Positions 23,100 to 34,728 of a DNA stretch of 64,000 nucleotides are shown piece by piece. A program made the translations under genes and the position numbers. The DNA comes from Panax quinquefolius. Taxonomy: Eukaryota > Streptophyta > Magnoliopsida > Apiales > Araliaceae. The DNA is taken from assembly GCA_020205615.1 (NCBI GenBank), contig CM035166.1, positions 86,384,862-86,448,861 on the forward strand, given 5' to 3'. The notes beneath the pieces were generated by a model, which was not told the DNA's origin, did no database searches, and saw only the letters and a program-made list of their open reading frames with translations. Position 1 is the first letter of the stretch; every line of letters begins with the position of its first letter.

Positions 23100-23281
23100 A
23101 AAGAGGCGGTCCACCGTGGTAACACGGATGTCTGGGGTGCCTAACACCTTCCCCAGCATAACCAAGTCCCCGGACCTAATGAATCTCGGTTTCAATTTAA
23201 CCTCGCTTAGCGATGTCACATCATCGGGTTAATGTGCAAACCTTTTCTCGGTTGTGTTGGTACAACCATTTAAAAAACCAA
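23100..23281 (+). repeat. 3' end of a Tat/Ogre-like LTR (GTGCCTAACACCTTCCCC block)
   Basis: The run GGGGTGCCTAACACCTTCCC (from about 23134), ATAACCAAGTCCCCGGACCT, then CCTCGCTTAGCGATGTCACA and CATCATCGGGTT, ending AACCATTTAAAAAACCAA, has the order I know from the end of Tat-lineage LTRs in many plants. A minus-strand open frame over 22959-23219 is a shadow of this block. The LTR start was not located. Confidence 0.5.
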
Positions 23282-23282
23282 C

Positions 23283-23297
23283 TGGCAACTCTTAACA
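23283..23297 (+). other. Possible Tat-type primer-binding site (TGGCAACTC)
   Basis: TGGCAACTCTTAACAG directly after the LTR-like end resembles TGGCGACTC, the primer site complementary to tRNA-Arg used by Ogre/Tat elements, with one CG to CA change. If real, the LTR is a 5' LTR reading rightward. Confidence 0.35.
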
Positions 23298-23299
23298 GT

Positions 23300-26200
23300 C
23301 CATCGTCGATATTATACATGTTAGACCTTTTTCACTTGTATTTTCAAACAAATCTCACCTAAAATGTGAACACCAAAGAACAAGTAACGGAAAGGGACAT
23401 CTAAAAATTCTGACGTCGATAATAAGATGATGGTTATTGCCTAGAGGGTAAAAGAGATAAGGGGATATTAGTATAGATATATATTTTATATCTATAATAA
23501 TATACTAATACCCTCATTTCACCTCATTTCATTTCCATTCCATCTCATTCTCTTCCAAGATAAAAGAAAGAAAAAAAATAAGGAGAGAGTGAGAGAGAGA
23601 GGGCCGAAATCTTGAGAGGAAAAGAGAGGAGAGATTTTCTCATTTATGCATCCTAAGTTCCTACTCTATTTTGGTAAATCAAGAAGGATAGTTAGAAAAT
23701 CAAGGTGAGCTTCTAATCTAGTTCTTCTCTTCTTATTTGTTTTGTTTTCAAAGTTATTGAGGGGTATTGCTCTAAGACTCAAAAACCCTTAGATCCATAT
23801 ACTTCATCTAAGCATCTTGAGTGCTATAATAATGTTTCAAAGGAAGAAAATGAACTTATGTTCCTTAAGGGTGAAAACCCTAGCTTTTCTTTACTTGGAT
23901 CCTTTATAACATGCGTGAGATCTACACCTCCAATTGTGATCCGTCAAAGGGTGGTACTAGATATATAAGTTACCTAGTAAACCCAAGTAGTAGAATCCCA
24001 AACCACTGATTTTTCCAGCCATGGTGGCTGGTGGAGTCAAAAAAATCCACTATAGAGCAAAACTAATGGACAATTTATGTCCATTTGCTACCAAGGGCAG
24101 TTTCATCAACTTTTGGCACTTTAAAATTCTAGGAAAAATCAAGGAGGTACCTTGATGAGTTATCAACGTGTAGGAAAAAGATCAGCACGTTTCGATGTAT
24201 AGAATGGGAGGAATGGTATTTACCGTAAGGGACTCTTTAAAAAAAACCTGAATAATTCATTGTGTATAACTGAGAAACATCTGAAATGTTTACAGTGAGT
24301 CAGTATATGTTATGAGAGAAGTCCCTTACAATTTCAGAATTTTCTGGGCAAAACTCAATTTACTAAAAATGTAACAAGATTCGGGTGTTTTAGGCACTTT
24401 AAAAATAGTAAAACAAGTTATAAAATTCCAGGAAAATTTGGGAATTAGTATTGGGTCATACACTATCCAAATCCAGTAAAGAAGAATTTTTGGACTCAGT
24501 TTGGTATTTTCCTAAAAATGATGAAGTTATGAAGAAAAGGAAATAAAAAGTTAAATGATGTCATAAATAAGAAAAATGTGATTTTAATGCTTAAATACTC
24601 CCAATATATAATATTTTGACTATTTGAGGGTATTTTGGTAATTTATAATAACAATTAGTATTTATGACCTTTTACGGGTATTAAATAAGTGGTTTAATAA
24701 AGGGTGGACAATTAAAATAAATTGTTTATCGACCTAATAAATTATTAAAATGTTATTATGATATTAATAATAATAAATCGATATTTTTAAATAAGTAAGA
24801 ATATTGAAATTAAAATTTATTTAAAATATTATTAAATGACTAATGATATTAGATTAAAACCTTTATAAAGGATTAAAATATTATTAAACGACTAATAATA
24901 TTAGATTAAAATATTATTAAAACATTAATAATATTATATTAAAGTATTATTAGATGATTAAAATATTATTAAATAATTAATAATATTCAAAATTAAATGT
25001 TATTAAAATATAATAACATTAGTAAAAGAACAAAATATTATTAAATGACTAATAATATTAATACATGAATAAAATATTATTAAAATATTAATAATATTAG
25101 TAAGCAAATAAAGTATTATTTGTTGATTAATAATACTAAGGAGTAAGTAAAATATTATTAAAAGTAATAATATTGGACGAGTTTAGGATAACGTTTACGT
25201 AATAGTAATATTATTGAGGGATAATAATGTTACTAAGAAATTAATTTAATAACTAATATTTAACTATATATGTGACTAAATATTAGGTAATTTAATATAG
25301 AGTAATGGTATATGATTTTGCTAATCGGAACGTCAATTATAGGTCTTTCGAAGGAAGGTAGATAGACTGCTAACCGGAATATATTTATTTTCATAGCAGT
25401 AGACTACATACAAGACAAGTTCTCTAACTCAAACTCGAGTTAGTATTTTCGAAGCATGTTAGTGGATAGTTATTGTTGATTATTCCACATCTATGATTAT
25501 TATTGAATATTCGCAATTATTGCAAGTTCCCTAACTCAAACTCGAGTATTATTTTTCAAGCATGTTAATGTATGATAATTGTTGACTATTCCACATATAT
25601 GATTATTATTTAATATTTGCAATTATTGCAAGTTCCCTATACCGAGACTTTACTTTTTGCAAGTACTTTATTTGAGCTCGAGTTTTAATTCTCAAGCATG
25701 TGCTAAGTGGTTTAATTATATAAAATTATTCCACATCTTGTTATTAATATTCACATTGAGTGTATTTGAATTCGTACAGTCTTTGACCTATACCTTATTT
25801 AAAAGTTCTATAATCCATGAATTGTGGAAGTTTGAGTGTGAACCCTTGTTCGTTCAGACAGTTGCATGAAAAACATTTATAAAAGTTATCCAGGCCATTT
25901 GATGGTACAGATTCTTAGACTGAAGTGAACACCCATTATTTTAGGGGAGTACCCCACGTATCTAATATAAGATACACACCACATAGTTAAATGTTATGCA
26001 TATACATAGTGTACGAGAGGCTGATCCCCTCGAGTACGTATTTTGAGTCAGTAACCAAGAGGTCAATTAGCTATTGATTCCCTTGGAAGTTGTTCATAGT
26101 CTACTTGACTACTTGATATTCTAAAAGCACTTATTGTCTCTTTCTTCTGTTATTCAGATATTAAATCTTTCCAGATATTCACTTCATTAATTGTATATAT

Positions 26201-26566
26201 TATTCTTGTTGTAATTAAACTCGCTGAGCAAACTAGTTGTTCATCCTTGCTATATCATGAACATTATTGCAGTTAAGCCCGAGACCTCAGGCAAATGCAA
26301 GTGCAAGGAGAAGATGAAGTAATAGACTTCTAGTAGCAACACTTTTGTTTCATGCTGGTTACATTAATTGTCAGTGTTATTTGAACCCTAATTACTGTAC
26401 TAAGGTATGTTCATAAATTGTATGAAGGTTCAGACCTTGGGACTAGTAACACCTTTTGAGGTGTTATTCCGCATTTAATTATTGTATGTTTTTTAGAGAT
26501 GGATGTTTGTATTGGATTGTGATGACCAGGTCCGGGTGTTTGAGACTAGAATCTGGGAGTGTCACA
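23300..26566 (+). repeat. W 5' LTR (left boundary not determined)
   Basis: The right end GGGAGTGTCACA at 26566 is followed by a tRNA-Met primer site, so this is a 5' LTR. A promoter-like zone (TATAGATATATATTTTATAT near 23465-23490), a CT-rich leader and a GA-rich stretch (23560-23640) precede a good donor CAAG|GTGAGC at 23705; an acceptor ATTATTGCAG ends at 26272. An AT-rich block of ATTAAAATATTATTAAATG-like units fills 24580-25300, like the one in the A/B/C LTRs. No second copy is in the window, so the start is a guess. Confidence 0.6.
24580..25310 (+). repeat. AT-rich block with TATTATTAAA.GA.TAATAATATTA repeats
   Basis: Around a dozen loosely repeated units of about 30-45 bases alternating AATATTATTAAA and TAATAATATTAG. 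The same style of AT block occurs in the A, B and C LTRs (52900-54050, 56520-57450, 62920-63830, opposite orientation). Confidence 0.6.
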
Positions 26567-26568
26567 GG

Positions 26569-26580
26569 TTGGTATCAAAG
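26569..26580 (+). other. Primer-binding site of W (TTGGTATCAAAG)
   Basis: Two bases after the LTR end; matches TGGTATCAGAGC, complementary to plant initiator tRNA-Met, with one change. Confidence 0.85.
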
Positions 26581-26771
26581 ATGTAGGTTATAAACATTAG
26601 GAATGCGAAACCTAGGTTATAACCTTAGAAGAAAACTCGTATAGAGTATGCTAGGAGATGAATTATGGAAATTCATCTAGTATGTATAGTACATAATAAA
26701 ATTTCATTTCATCAATGAATATAATTTACTGTGATACTGATGTTGTTTTGATTGTTTATTGTGGTCATAGG

Positions 26772-27180
26772 ATGGATGACGAGAGTCAAGATAGCTATTT
26801 AGTGAACCAAGAGCCGAGGGACTCTAGTGAGGAGCCCATAGAGCATGAGGTGATAGGGGAGACCCCTAGGATGATCTGATAGGAGATTTGTTGGCGAGGA
26901 ACGTCGAGCTAGAGGATAGGGCTGAGCGAGAGGAGGCGCAGAACCACACCCTCCAGATTTTTGAGTAGCAGTATAAGGACGCTGCTTACCAAGCACAGGT
27001 TGAGTTAGCCAAGTTGCAAGGGAGGCTGGAGCAGAGAGAACTATAACTAGGACAATTGAGAGATGAGGTGGAAGCTAAAGATGTGAGGATATATACTTTG
27101 GAGCGAGCTTTAAGCATCGCCTTTATGCAGTTTGACGCCGAGTGGATGGAGTTGCCCTTCAGCAGTGAGAGCAGGTCATG
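26772..27180 (+). pseudogene. W upstream ORF: acidic coiled-coil protein, broken
   Basis: ATG at 26772 gives MDDESQDSYLVNQEPRDSSE, acidic, to a frameshift near 26870. The other frame continues DLIGDLLARNVELEDRAERE, then EQQYKD-, QVELAKLQGRLEQREL- and DEVEAKDVRIYTLERAL-like heptads, so a coiled coil of about 90 residues. In-frame stops TAG (near 26965) and TAA (near 27045) fit CAG to TAG and CAA to TAA. It lies between the primer site and the gag ORF (50427) and is separate from gag. I do not recognise a named family. A structural role with gag is possible but unproven. Confidence 0.5.
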
Positions 27181-27466
27181 TTCGATATAGTCCCACTTTT
27201 TGTTTCTAATAGGGACAATTTAGTTGTTGTAAATCCTTCTGCTTTGCTGTATGCATAGGATGGCAGTTAGACCCCAACTTTTGTTTTGATAGAGGGGTAG
27301 ATGATAGTAAATCAACACTTTTTGTCCATTAGATGATAGTTGGTGGTGGGCAGTTTATGCCTTGAGCGTTTATAGAAGTATGTCAAATGTTGAGTCAGTC
27401 TGTATTAAAACATTGGTATATGAATATAAATGCAAATGTTTTCTTTAAATCAAATGTGTTTGATAG
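27181..27466 (+). other. W leader between upstream ORF and X insertion
   Basis: Non-coding, about 290 bases. It continues at 50331 after X, where GATAG is repeated. Confidence 0.5.
27462..27466. other. Target site duplication of X, left copy (GATAG)
   Basis: Identical to 50331-50335 on the far side of X, fixing the X boundaries. Confidence 0.9.
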
Positions 27467-27520
27467 TGTCAGGAATAAGTATGTGAATGATATTCCTATT
27501 TAATATATGATTTGATTATG

Positions 27521-27558
<38 letters not shown>

Positions 27559-27809
27559 ATGTGAATGAATATGCAAGTATGCTTGCATTAAGAAAAGCTG
27601 TAAAGTCCTTTGATAGATAATAGAAATATATGTACAAGGACTTAGAATGAATTGATCAAATATGTTAGGTTGATCCTACATAAGCAAAACAATTCTATAA
27701 AGTCCTTAAAAAGAAATGATGTACAAGGACTATAAATATAGAAAGATCAAGCTTGTTAGGTTGATCTTATGATGTAATAGATAGACTAGTCTGATCGTCG
27801 AGCACTATA

Positions 27810-29010
27810 CCAGAAGTCGTAGTCTGCCAGGTGAGTCAAGGTTAACTCGAGAGCTATCGAGGCAGAATAGAAGAATGCAAGATAGTAGTCTTGGAGTTCG
27901 TAGACTGCCAGGGGAAACGAAGAAGGAACGTAGTGTATCATAGAGCTTCTTCCGGATCGTAGTGTGGTGAGGAAGTCATGTTCAGAATCGTAGAGACAGC
28001 CTGCCTACGAGCCGACCGGTCTTCTGCCGAAGCCAAGACAGAAACGTAGACTACACTCAGAGTCGTAGAGTCTACTGATGCCAAAGCCAAGTCAAGGATC
28101 GTAGATCACACTCTGAGTTCGTAGAGTCTATTGATTACATGCAGAGATCGTAGCCAAACAAGATCAGATGAAGACAACAAGCACAAGGCAGAAATCGTAG
28201 AGTGTCAAGATCTGATCTCGGGATCGTAGTGTCTGTATCAGCCAAAGCTGAATCGTAGAGTGCAGAACTACGATCTCAAAAGAAGTGCTCACCGTGCCAA
28301 GACAGAATCGTAGAGCATATACGGTTCTCAACAAATGAGCACTCCCAGAATATCCAAAGGAACGAAGCCCCTAGTTCAAGCTGTAAGCTACATCCAAGGA
28401 AACCAGAGTGCACTCAACGAATGGCATGCAGGCTAACAGAAGATCTCAGGACCAACCCAATCAGCATTAAGATTGAGGTGTAAGGCCATTCGTGATGAAG
28501 GCTTCCACAAGGAGATCTAAAGAAGACTTCAGAAGCTGACTAAGGAAAGTCAGTTTATGCAGTAGCTATCAAGTGAACAGAAGACAACGATCTTGGAAGC
28601 AACCAAGATCGTAGTGTTTGCAAAACAAAGAAGGAATTGATGGAAGGTGAATCGAGATACTGGTCAGCCTCTGATTAGCAAGGCTAAAGTGATTAACTGC
28701 AGGGTCAGCTCATTGATGATAAGTGAACGGGAGATCACAAGGAGAAAGCAAGCTGGACGCGCCATAAATTTGAAGTGTCTTGATATTCAGAAGGGGACCA
28801 GAGCAAGGAATTATGCCATCAGTCTCTGAGAAAAGTCGAAGCAAACAGAAGTATTGAAGCACTGCAGAATACAAGGAAGAGGTGTTCTATATTGAAGATC
28901 CAATCAACACTCTTCAAGATCGTAGTGTTAACCCTACCAGTCAATGAGCAACACTCAACAAGACACTACGATCAAGTCCTTGAAGACGTGCATTGGAATC
29001 GTAGAGTCCG
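27810..29010 (+). repeat. Dispersed motif array (A/G)ATCGTAG(A/T)GT in X 5' LTR
   Basis: The core TCGTAG, mostly ATCGTAG followed by AGT or TGT, appears roughly 17-20 times in 1.2 kb, nearly always in the plus sense, with two CTACGATC copies in reverse. Spacing is irregular (20-320 bases), so this is not a simple tandem repeat. Confidence 0.85.
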
Positions 29011-29318
29011 AATAACTAAAGACTGAAACATTGGCAAAGGTTCAATCTGAAGGGGTAATATTCTGACAAGTGCTTATTGAATGCATCGATGCAATAGGAC
29101 AACCTCTGATCGAGAAATCAGAAAGAGGTAATAAAGTCTTCGACCTGCCCAAGACAATTAAAGTGATACATCTGACAGGACAGGTGAAACAGTAGACTGT
29201 AGTGTCAAAAAAAGTATGACATGTCACATCAAGCAGTCTACCTCAAGCAACTCGAGATCTGTGAAGAGATTTGAATAGCCTTCAACGGCTACTTTCCAAC
29301 GGAAGGATTGGGAAGGAG

Positions 29319-29326
29319 TATAAATG
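29319..29326 (+). promoter_or_regulatory. TATA box of X 5' LTR
   Basis: TATAAATG in GGAAGGAGTATAAATGAGG; the 3' LTR has TATAAATAAGG at the same place (49107). It lies just downstream of the motif array, so the array is in U3. Confidence 0.75.
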
Positions 29327-30498
29327 AGGAAGAGCTTCAAAGATCAAAGGTTGCTGGAGTTGCCGAGTTTGGAGAGAAGGTGGACTGATCTAAACCATTT
29401 GAGATAGTGAGTCCGAAGGCTCACTCTATGATCCACCAAGAACACTCAAAAGTCAGATAAAGAAAGAAGTAGAAATGTGAGTTCTACTATGTAGAAGTGA
29501 GAGTTCTACTACATGAAGAGTGTTCAGAACTGCCAAGAGAAAGAAGAGCATCATGACATCTTGATATCCATCATGGGAAGACTCTAAGTACAATAGAGAA
29601 GAGCTTACAGTCATCTTAGCAAGTCCATCATGAGAAGGCATCAAGTAGCAGAAGGGAGATCACAAAAGCCATCTTAGTGTCAAGCATGAGAAAGCTTCTA
29701 AGTACCTAATATAAGAGCCTACAGTCAGCTTGGAAGCCTCTCATGTGCAGTCATCAAGTACAAAGGAGAATGATCTTCAAGGCAATTCAACAAGGGGTCA
29801 TCTGAAGTGGTTGAGTAACCATAGAAGCTGAGCATCATGCAACACTCAGCTGCACTTCAAGGATGATCAAGCCAAGCTGCTAAGTATAGAAGATGTTCAG
29901 AGCATGAAGACATCTTAGCAGCTCAGCACCGACTCCAACAACAGCAAACAAACAACTCAACAAAGGCAGGGCCTGTGGGGTCCTTGTCCGAATGGACTAA
30001 ACAAAGCAGGGCCAAAAGGGTCCTTGTCCGGAGGGACTAAACGAAGTTCTAAGCCTGCTGGGCTTGAAGAGTTCCTAGGGAACTAGAGGATTCCCAAGGT
30101 TGCTAGCCTTGAAGGGTTCTTAGTAAACTGAAGTCCCAAGGCTGCTGGCCTTGAAGGAATGTTAGTGATTCAGGGTGCTACCTTTCCTTAGTGGAAATCC
30201 TGCTAGTTAAAAATAGAGGCGTGGATTAGGAGCTTGAGTCTCTGAACCACTTAAAACCCCTTGTGTCGTTTACATTATGTCATTTACATTATGTACTATA
30301 ACTACTATAATCATATGTATGTTTTAATCGCTACAACTAAACTTACTCTACGAACAATGTATGTATGATTATGAATATATCAATGAAGGTGAAATTTTAC
30401 TTATTCCGTTGTGCTTGAAAAGATTCTTATGTTTTATATGTTAATTATGAACAATATAATATAAACGAAAAGTATTTGAAATAAAAGGATTTATTCAA

Positions 30499-30549
30499 CC
30501 CCCCCCCCCCTCCCCCCCCCCCTCCTCCCCCTCCCTCCCCCCCCCCCCC
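30499..30549 (+). repeat. C-tract of about 51 bases in X 5' LTR
   Basis: Almost pure C with single T interruptions, ending at TTCTAGATCTAT. The 3' LTR has only about 12 bases here (50287-50298). On the other strand the G-runs could form a quadruplex. Confidence 0.9.
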
Positions 30550-30582
30550 TTCTAGATCTATCAGGCCCTCTCGAACTAACAA

Positions 30583-30595
30583 TTGGTATCAAAGG
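30583..30595 (+). other. Primer-binding site of X
   Basis: TTGGTATCAAAGG one base after the LTR end, complementary to initiator tRNA-Met. Confidence 0.88.
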
Positions 30596-33519
30596 TGTTA
30601 TCATGCTATATTCAAAAGCTAATTGCTTTGAGTCCGATCCTGTGCACTAACATTGTTCTAAACTTAGTTTAGTAGTAAGTAACTTGTTATATGCGTGAGA
30701 TGAGCTCACATGTTGGAAATATTGTGTATAAAGTTAAATGTGTATATACACCGAAGTCGCTTTCAGATTGGTCCATGGTCTCTATTGTTACATCAACAAG
30801 ACCAATCCTAGCCTGCAGTCAAGCTTGTAGTCTGAAGACCAGATGAGAGAACTCATGAGATATTAATGACAAAGAATCAAGCACCCACTAGTCTGAAAGA
30901 TGAAGAAGCCATACATGCTACGAATGCTTATCGAGAGAAGAAATAAGATCTTCTCAAACTTATGTCTGGCCAACCAACAGCTGGGTACAAACTCTGTCAG
31001 CTAAAGGATGTCAAAGATCTTAATGTTGAGATTCTCTTGGCCTATATCTTCAAGTCCACTACTGATTGATTAAAGGCTAGCAAGAGCAATAAGCTGTCAG
31101 GAGCAAAAGTAAAGCTATGCTCATCAATACCTAAACTCAGTATATCTAAGGTAAATGACTGTTTAGTAACTGACAGTAAAAAGGTACGGTTCCTCACTAT
31201 TAAATGTATACATCATAATTGCATCTTCTTATGAACTATAACAGTATTCTGTCAAGGAGTCATAATCTGCCTAAAAAGGTGAAGAGAGAAAGTAACCTGA
31301 GGATAGAAACTCAAATAACTATAAACTTTCTCTCCATCCAAGTTTTAGGTTGAAGATGACATCTTGAAGGAAATCTGAAATGGGTCATAAGAGCATCACA
31401 GGCCGAATGAATTTTATGTGAAGTAATCTTTGCTAATGGGTTGGTATGTATGTACATGCCTATGTTCTAAGTGTTTGACAACACACAGAACATGATCAGT
31501 TTTGCAAAAGGATCTTGCTGATTCGCAGAAACTGATCACCTCAATGAATCAACTAGATACTCCTAAATCGTAGAGTTGATTCTCACTCTGTGAATACTTA
31601 AACATTGTGAACATAACCTAGTGAATGATGAAACCATCATAAATAGAGAACGTGTTATTATATGCCAAATCCCACACACACTCATCATCATGCATCTCAA
31701 AATGTATTATCATAAGATAGTTGCATGCATGAATATGTCTGTTGGTGATAAATATTATGATTATCCAGATAAGAGGAATAGGGGTTTAGAAAACTAACCT
31801 AGCAGGACCCATTTAACTATGGGTACCAAAAATAGAAATATATTTAAACTTGCAGGTACTTGGTCAGTCTGACCATACTAAGGAATGATGAAGCAGAAGA
31901 CTTCAGTCAAGAAGACTCAACCAGTAGAAGGCTAAGGACAATTCAGAGATGATTCTGATAGAGTTCCTATATGTCCAAGCCTGTCCTTAAAGATCCTCTG
32001 AGCTAACTAGAATGGAGCTCACATGGCTGCTAATCTGTATATGGAAGCAAGCCATTCAGCCAAAGAAGGAAAAGGTCTTATGTGCTCAAAAGACAGTCAA
32101 GAATGCTATATGGGAAGAATCCTCAAGGAAGTTCACAACAGAAGATTATCAAGCATCATTCAAGAGGAACTTATTGCGAGAGTAGAACTTCACAAACACA
32201 ACTGTCAAAGAAGACTACGTTCGTAGTGCTATCATATAATCGTAGAGTGATCAGCCCTGAAAATACTCATCTCTACGATACAAGGAAATCTGAGCAATGA
32301 TGGAGATTCCAGTCAGAAGGAGATATGCAAGGCTGCCTTCAAATGAACCTGAAGAAGAGGGAATCACATCTATCTGGAAAGACAACGTCAACAACGGAGG
32401 AGCAGTGATCTTTTAAGGAACAACAAAGACCTTTGAGATATACTATGAAAAGTCAGACCGCTATAGTCCCAAAACTTTGTGGTCGATGAACCAAATGAAG
32501 ATCCATAGTCGGTAGGAACGCCTCAAAACGTATTCATCGATAACCCTTTCACCACCCAACCCATAATCGTGGAAGTGCCTACGATCAAACATATGATCGT
32601 AGTGTATGAAGCAGGAGGATACCACGATTTCAGCAATGCAGTTGTCTAAAGCTGGTAGAAGACCTCCCAATCAGAAGAGGTCGAATGAGATGTCATTACA
32701 AATCACTGTTATAGTATTCCATCTGGAAAGTGCCTCAGGGATAAACCTGACCCTTAGCTCACTCTAAGAGGTTGGCCCTTTCTGAGCTACCTTAACCCAG
32801 GAGGAATGCTTGATCAAGTTCATCTCAAGGACAAAGTCAGTCAATGATCGTAGAGTTGAGTTTGAAGAGAACTAAACGATCGTAGTGCTACCTCAACGAT
32901 TGTATTACGACCTCAACGATCGTAGAATACAACTCGACGATCGTAATCCTACCAAAGGGTACTCCGGTTCACAAGGAGTTTGGAAAATGAGACATTTGCT
33001 AAACCATTCAAAATGAGAATATAAGTTCGAATATCAGTGATTGAGCTATGCTGCATAAATGTAAGGATAAAAGTAAAAGCCATCCACTGCAGCATCTCTC
33101 AAAAGTTGATTGTTGAGTCAACCAAGGGAATCGTAGAGTCCATAGCTACCTTATCATGCTACTCTACGAATCAAAAGGTCAACGATCAGAGCCACGTCGT
33201 TTAAACGACTACTCTTCTAAAAAGAAACATCTAACTGAAAAGTTATGGGGAGTTACAGCTCATTACTGGGCAACGTGCAACCAATGGACGGTTGACACAT
33301 CACTGATTATGCAGAGTTAGAAGGAACTGCCTTAAAGACAATTTCAAATCTACAGACAGTTACCAAAAGCTATCGAACCTTTCTCCCTCCTATTTTCAAA
33401 CCCTAGAATCCTCTCAAGAGCCAAAATCAGTTAACCCTCCAGAACCTTACCAAATTACACTCAGCCATCTCTTATAAACATATCTAACTCAGATACCCAC
33501 ATTATTCAAACTACTCAAA
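30596..33519 (+). other. X 5' leader, about 2.9 kb, no gene
   Basis: No ORF of convincing character. More ATCGTAG motifs occur at 31564, 32222, 32237, 32600, 32846, 32879, 32922, 32938 and 33130, with reverse copies near 32579 and 33171. The window 32840-32950 holds four in close succession. Confidence 0.5.
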
Positions 33520-34316
33520 ATGGAAAACTGGCAAGTAATCACTGGCATTCAGCTTGGAACCAAATCGTTTGAGAAATCTGAAAAGAAGTTCAGGGATATT
33601 CTCGAGCTTGTGAAGAAAGCTGGATTCTCAGAATGCCTTGAGGCAAATACTCGAGTCTACATCGACCTGGTTAAAGAATTCTACTCAAACGCCTCCATCA
33701 ACTCTAAAACCCTTACTACCAAGGTTAAAGGTCAGTCTCTGAAGTTAAAATCTTCTAACCTCAATCAATGCCTAGGTTTTCCTAACCAATGGCTGAAGAA
33801 CCTTGATAATGTCAATACTGAACAAGCAAAGGAGGTTATGGGGTACCAAAGAAACCCTAGTTTCAAAGACATGAAGAAGGAGTTTCCTGAAGAGTATAAA
33901 TTCCTTGCTGAAATTGTTGGAAAGTGCATACTGTGCAAGAACATTGCACCCGACAAAGTGATTGACCAACAGTTGAAGATAATGTCAGCAATAGTTCTGA
34001 AGAAACAAATTGACTTTGGAGCTATCTTGATCGATTAAATCTCCAAGTGGGTAGAAAAGGCTGAGAAGAAGAAATCCACAGAAAAACCTCTGACTAAGGT
34101 GTTTCATGGTAGATTGCTAAGTATTGTGCTAAAGAAGAAGATGGGAGGGAAAGTCAAGGATGATGAGGGAGAAACCTTGAATGTGCACAAAGTAATGTCT
34201 CCACAATTATTTGTAAACTGGAAGAAAACCCTAAGGAGAACAAAAGGCTGACAGCTGGGAGCAGCAGCAGAGCCTCTACAAAGAAGAGAAAAACAGAAGA
34301 GGTTGAAAACTCTGAG
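33520..34316 (+). pseudogene. X protein, N-terminal part: 'putative plant transposon protein'-like domain
   Basis: ATG at 33520 follows ACTCAAA. The 172 codons to a TAA at 34036 give a compact domain: KSEKKFRDILELVKKAGFSE, then YIDLVKEFYSNASINS, TTKVKGQSLKL, NQCLGFPNQW, FLAEIVGKCILCKNIAP, DKVIDQQLKIMSAIVLKKQI and DFGAILID. The pattern LV.EFY.N......V.G........N..LG.P, then a late segment on how it is 'known' in a gag-like plant transposon family (Pfam PF20167), is recalled. After the stop the frame continues ISKWVEKAEKKK, a shift follows, and the end is a Lys-rich SSSRASTKKRKTEEVENS broken at 34316 by Y. With one CTGAG removed the frame runs straight into 44685. Function unknown; likely structural, gag-like. 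Confidence 0.6.
34312..34316. other. Target site duplication of Y, left copy (CTGAG)
   Basis: Matches 44680-44684. Confidence 0.92.
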
Positions 34317-34728
34317 TGTGACGCCCCCAAAATTATGTATACATCACCCATCTTGGGTAGTCAGATATATGGTACAGAATTTAAATACAACTTGCTAATA
34401 TAACTGTCGTGTACAATACGACATAAACTGTGAGTTTGAAAACAAATATTGTCTACTAGATATTATACAAACTCAAAAAGAGTCCTCATTACAATTATTA
34501 TCACACTATTTCACAGAATAGTGAGGACTACTAATACTATCTTCTAGACCATTACTCCGTTCCCCGACTCATCCCAGCTATATTCTCATTTCCTGAAGAG
34601 AACAGTGAAAGAAAGGGTGAGCTCAACTAGCTCAAGAAGAAATATTATGACTAAGATAATGCGTAATAAATTATCATTAGCCTACAACAAATGTTAAACC
34701 GATAAAATATAATGAACATCAAGTTTAA

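Larger units (their letters stand above)
27467..30581 (+). repeat. X 5' LTR, 3115 bp
   Basis: Matches 47258-50330 along its length with scattered substitutions and indels. Contains a (TA)n run (27522-27548), at least 17 ATCGTAG-type motifs (27810-29010), a TATA box (29319), repeats of a CATC.TGAGAAG.CATCAAGTA type (29530-29790), GGGCC-rich paired segments (29960-30180) and a C-tract near its end. Confidence 0.92.

Noticed and set aside
22959..23219. 86-codon minus-strand open frame (SGDLVMLGKVLGT)
   Set aside because: It lies on a conserved Tat-like LTR block; conservation there is explained by the LTR, and the frame has no known domain.
26569..26580. tRNA gene fragment suggested by TGGTATC.AAG
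   Set aside because: Only the 12-base primer complement is present, beside an LTR end; no cloverleaf.
28647..29644. Short open frames within the X LTRs (also 48040-49432)
   Set aside because: They are not kept open in both LTRs in the same form and sit in U3 or around the promoter.
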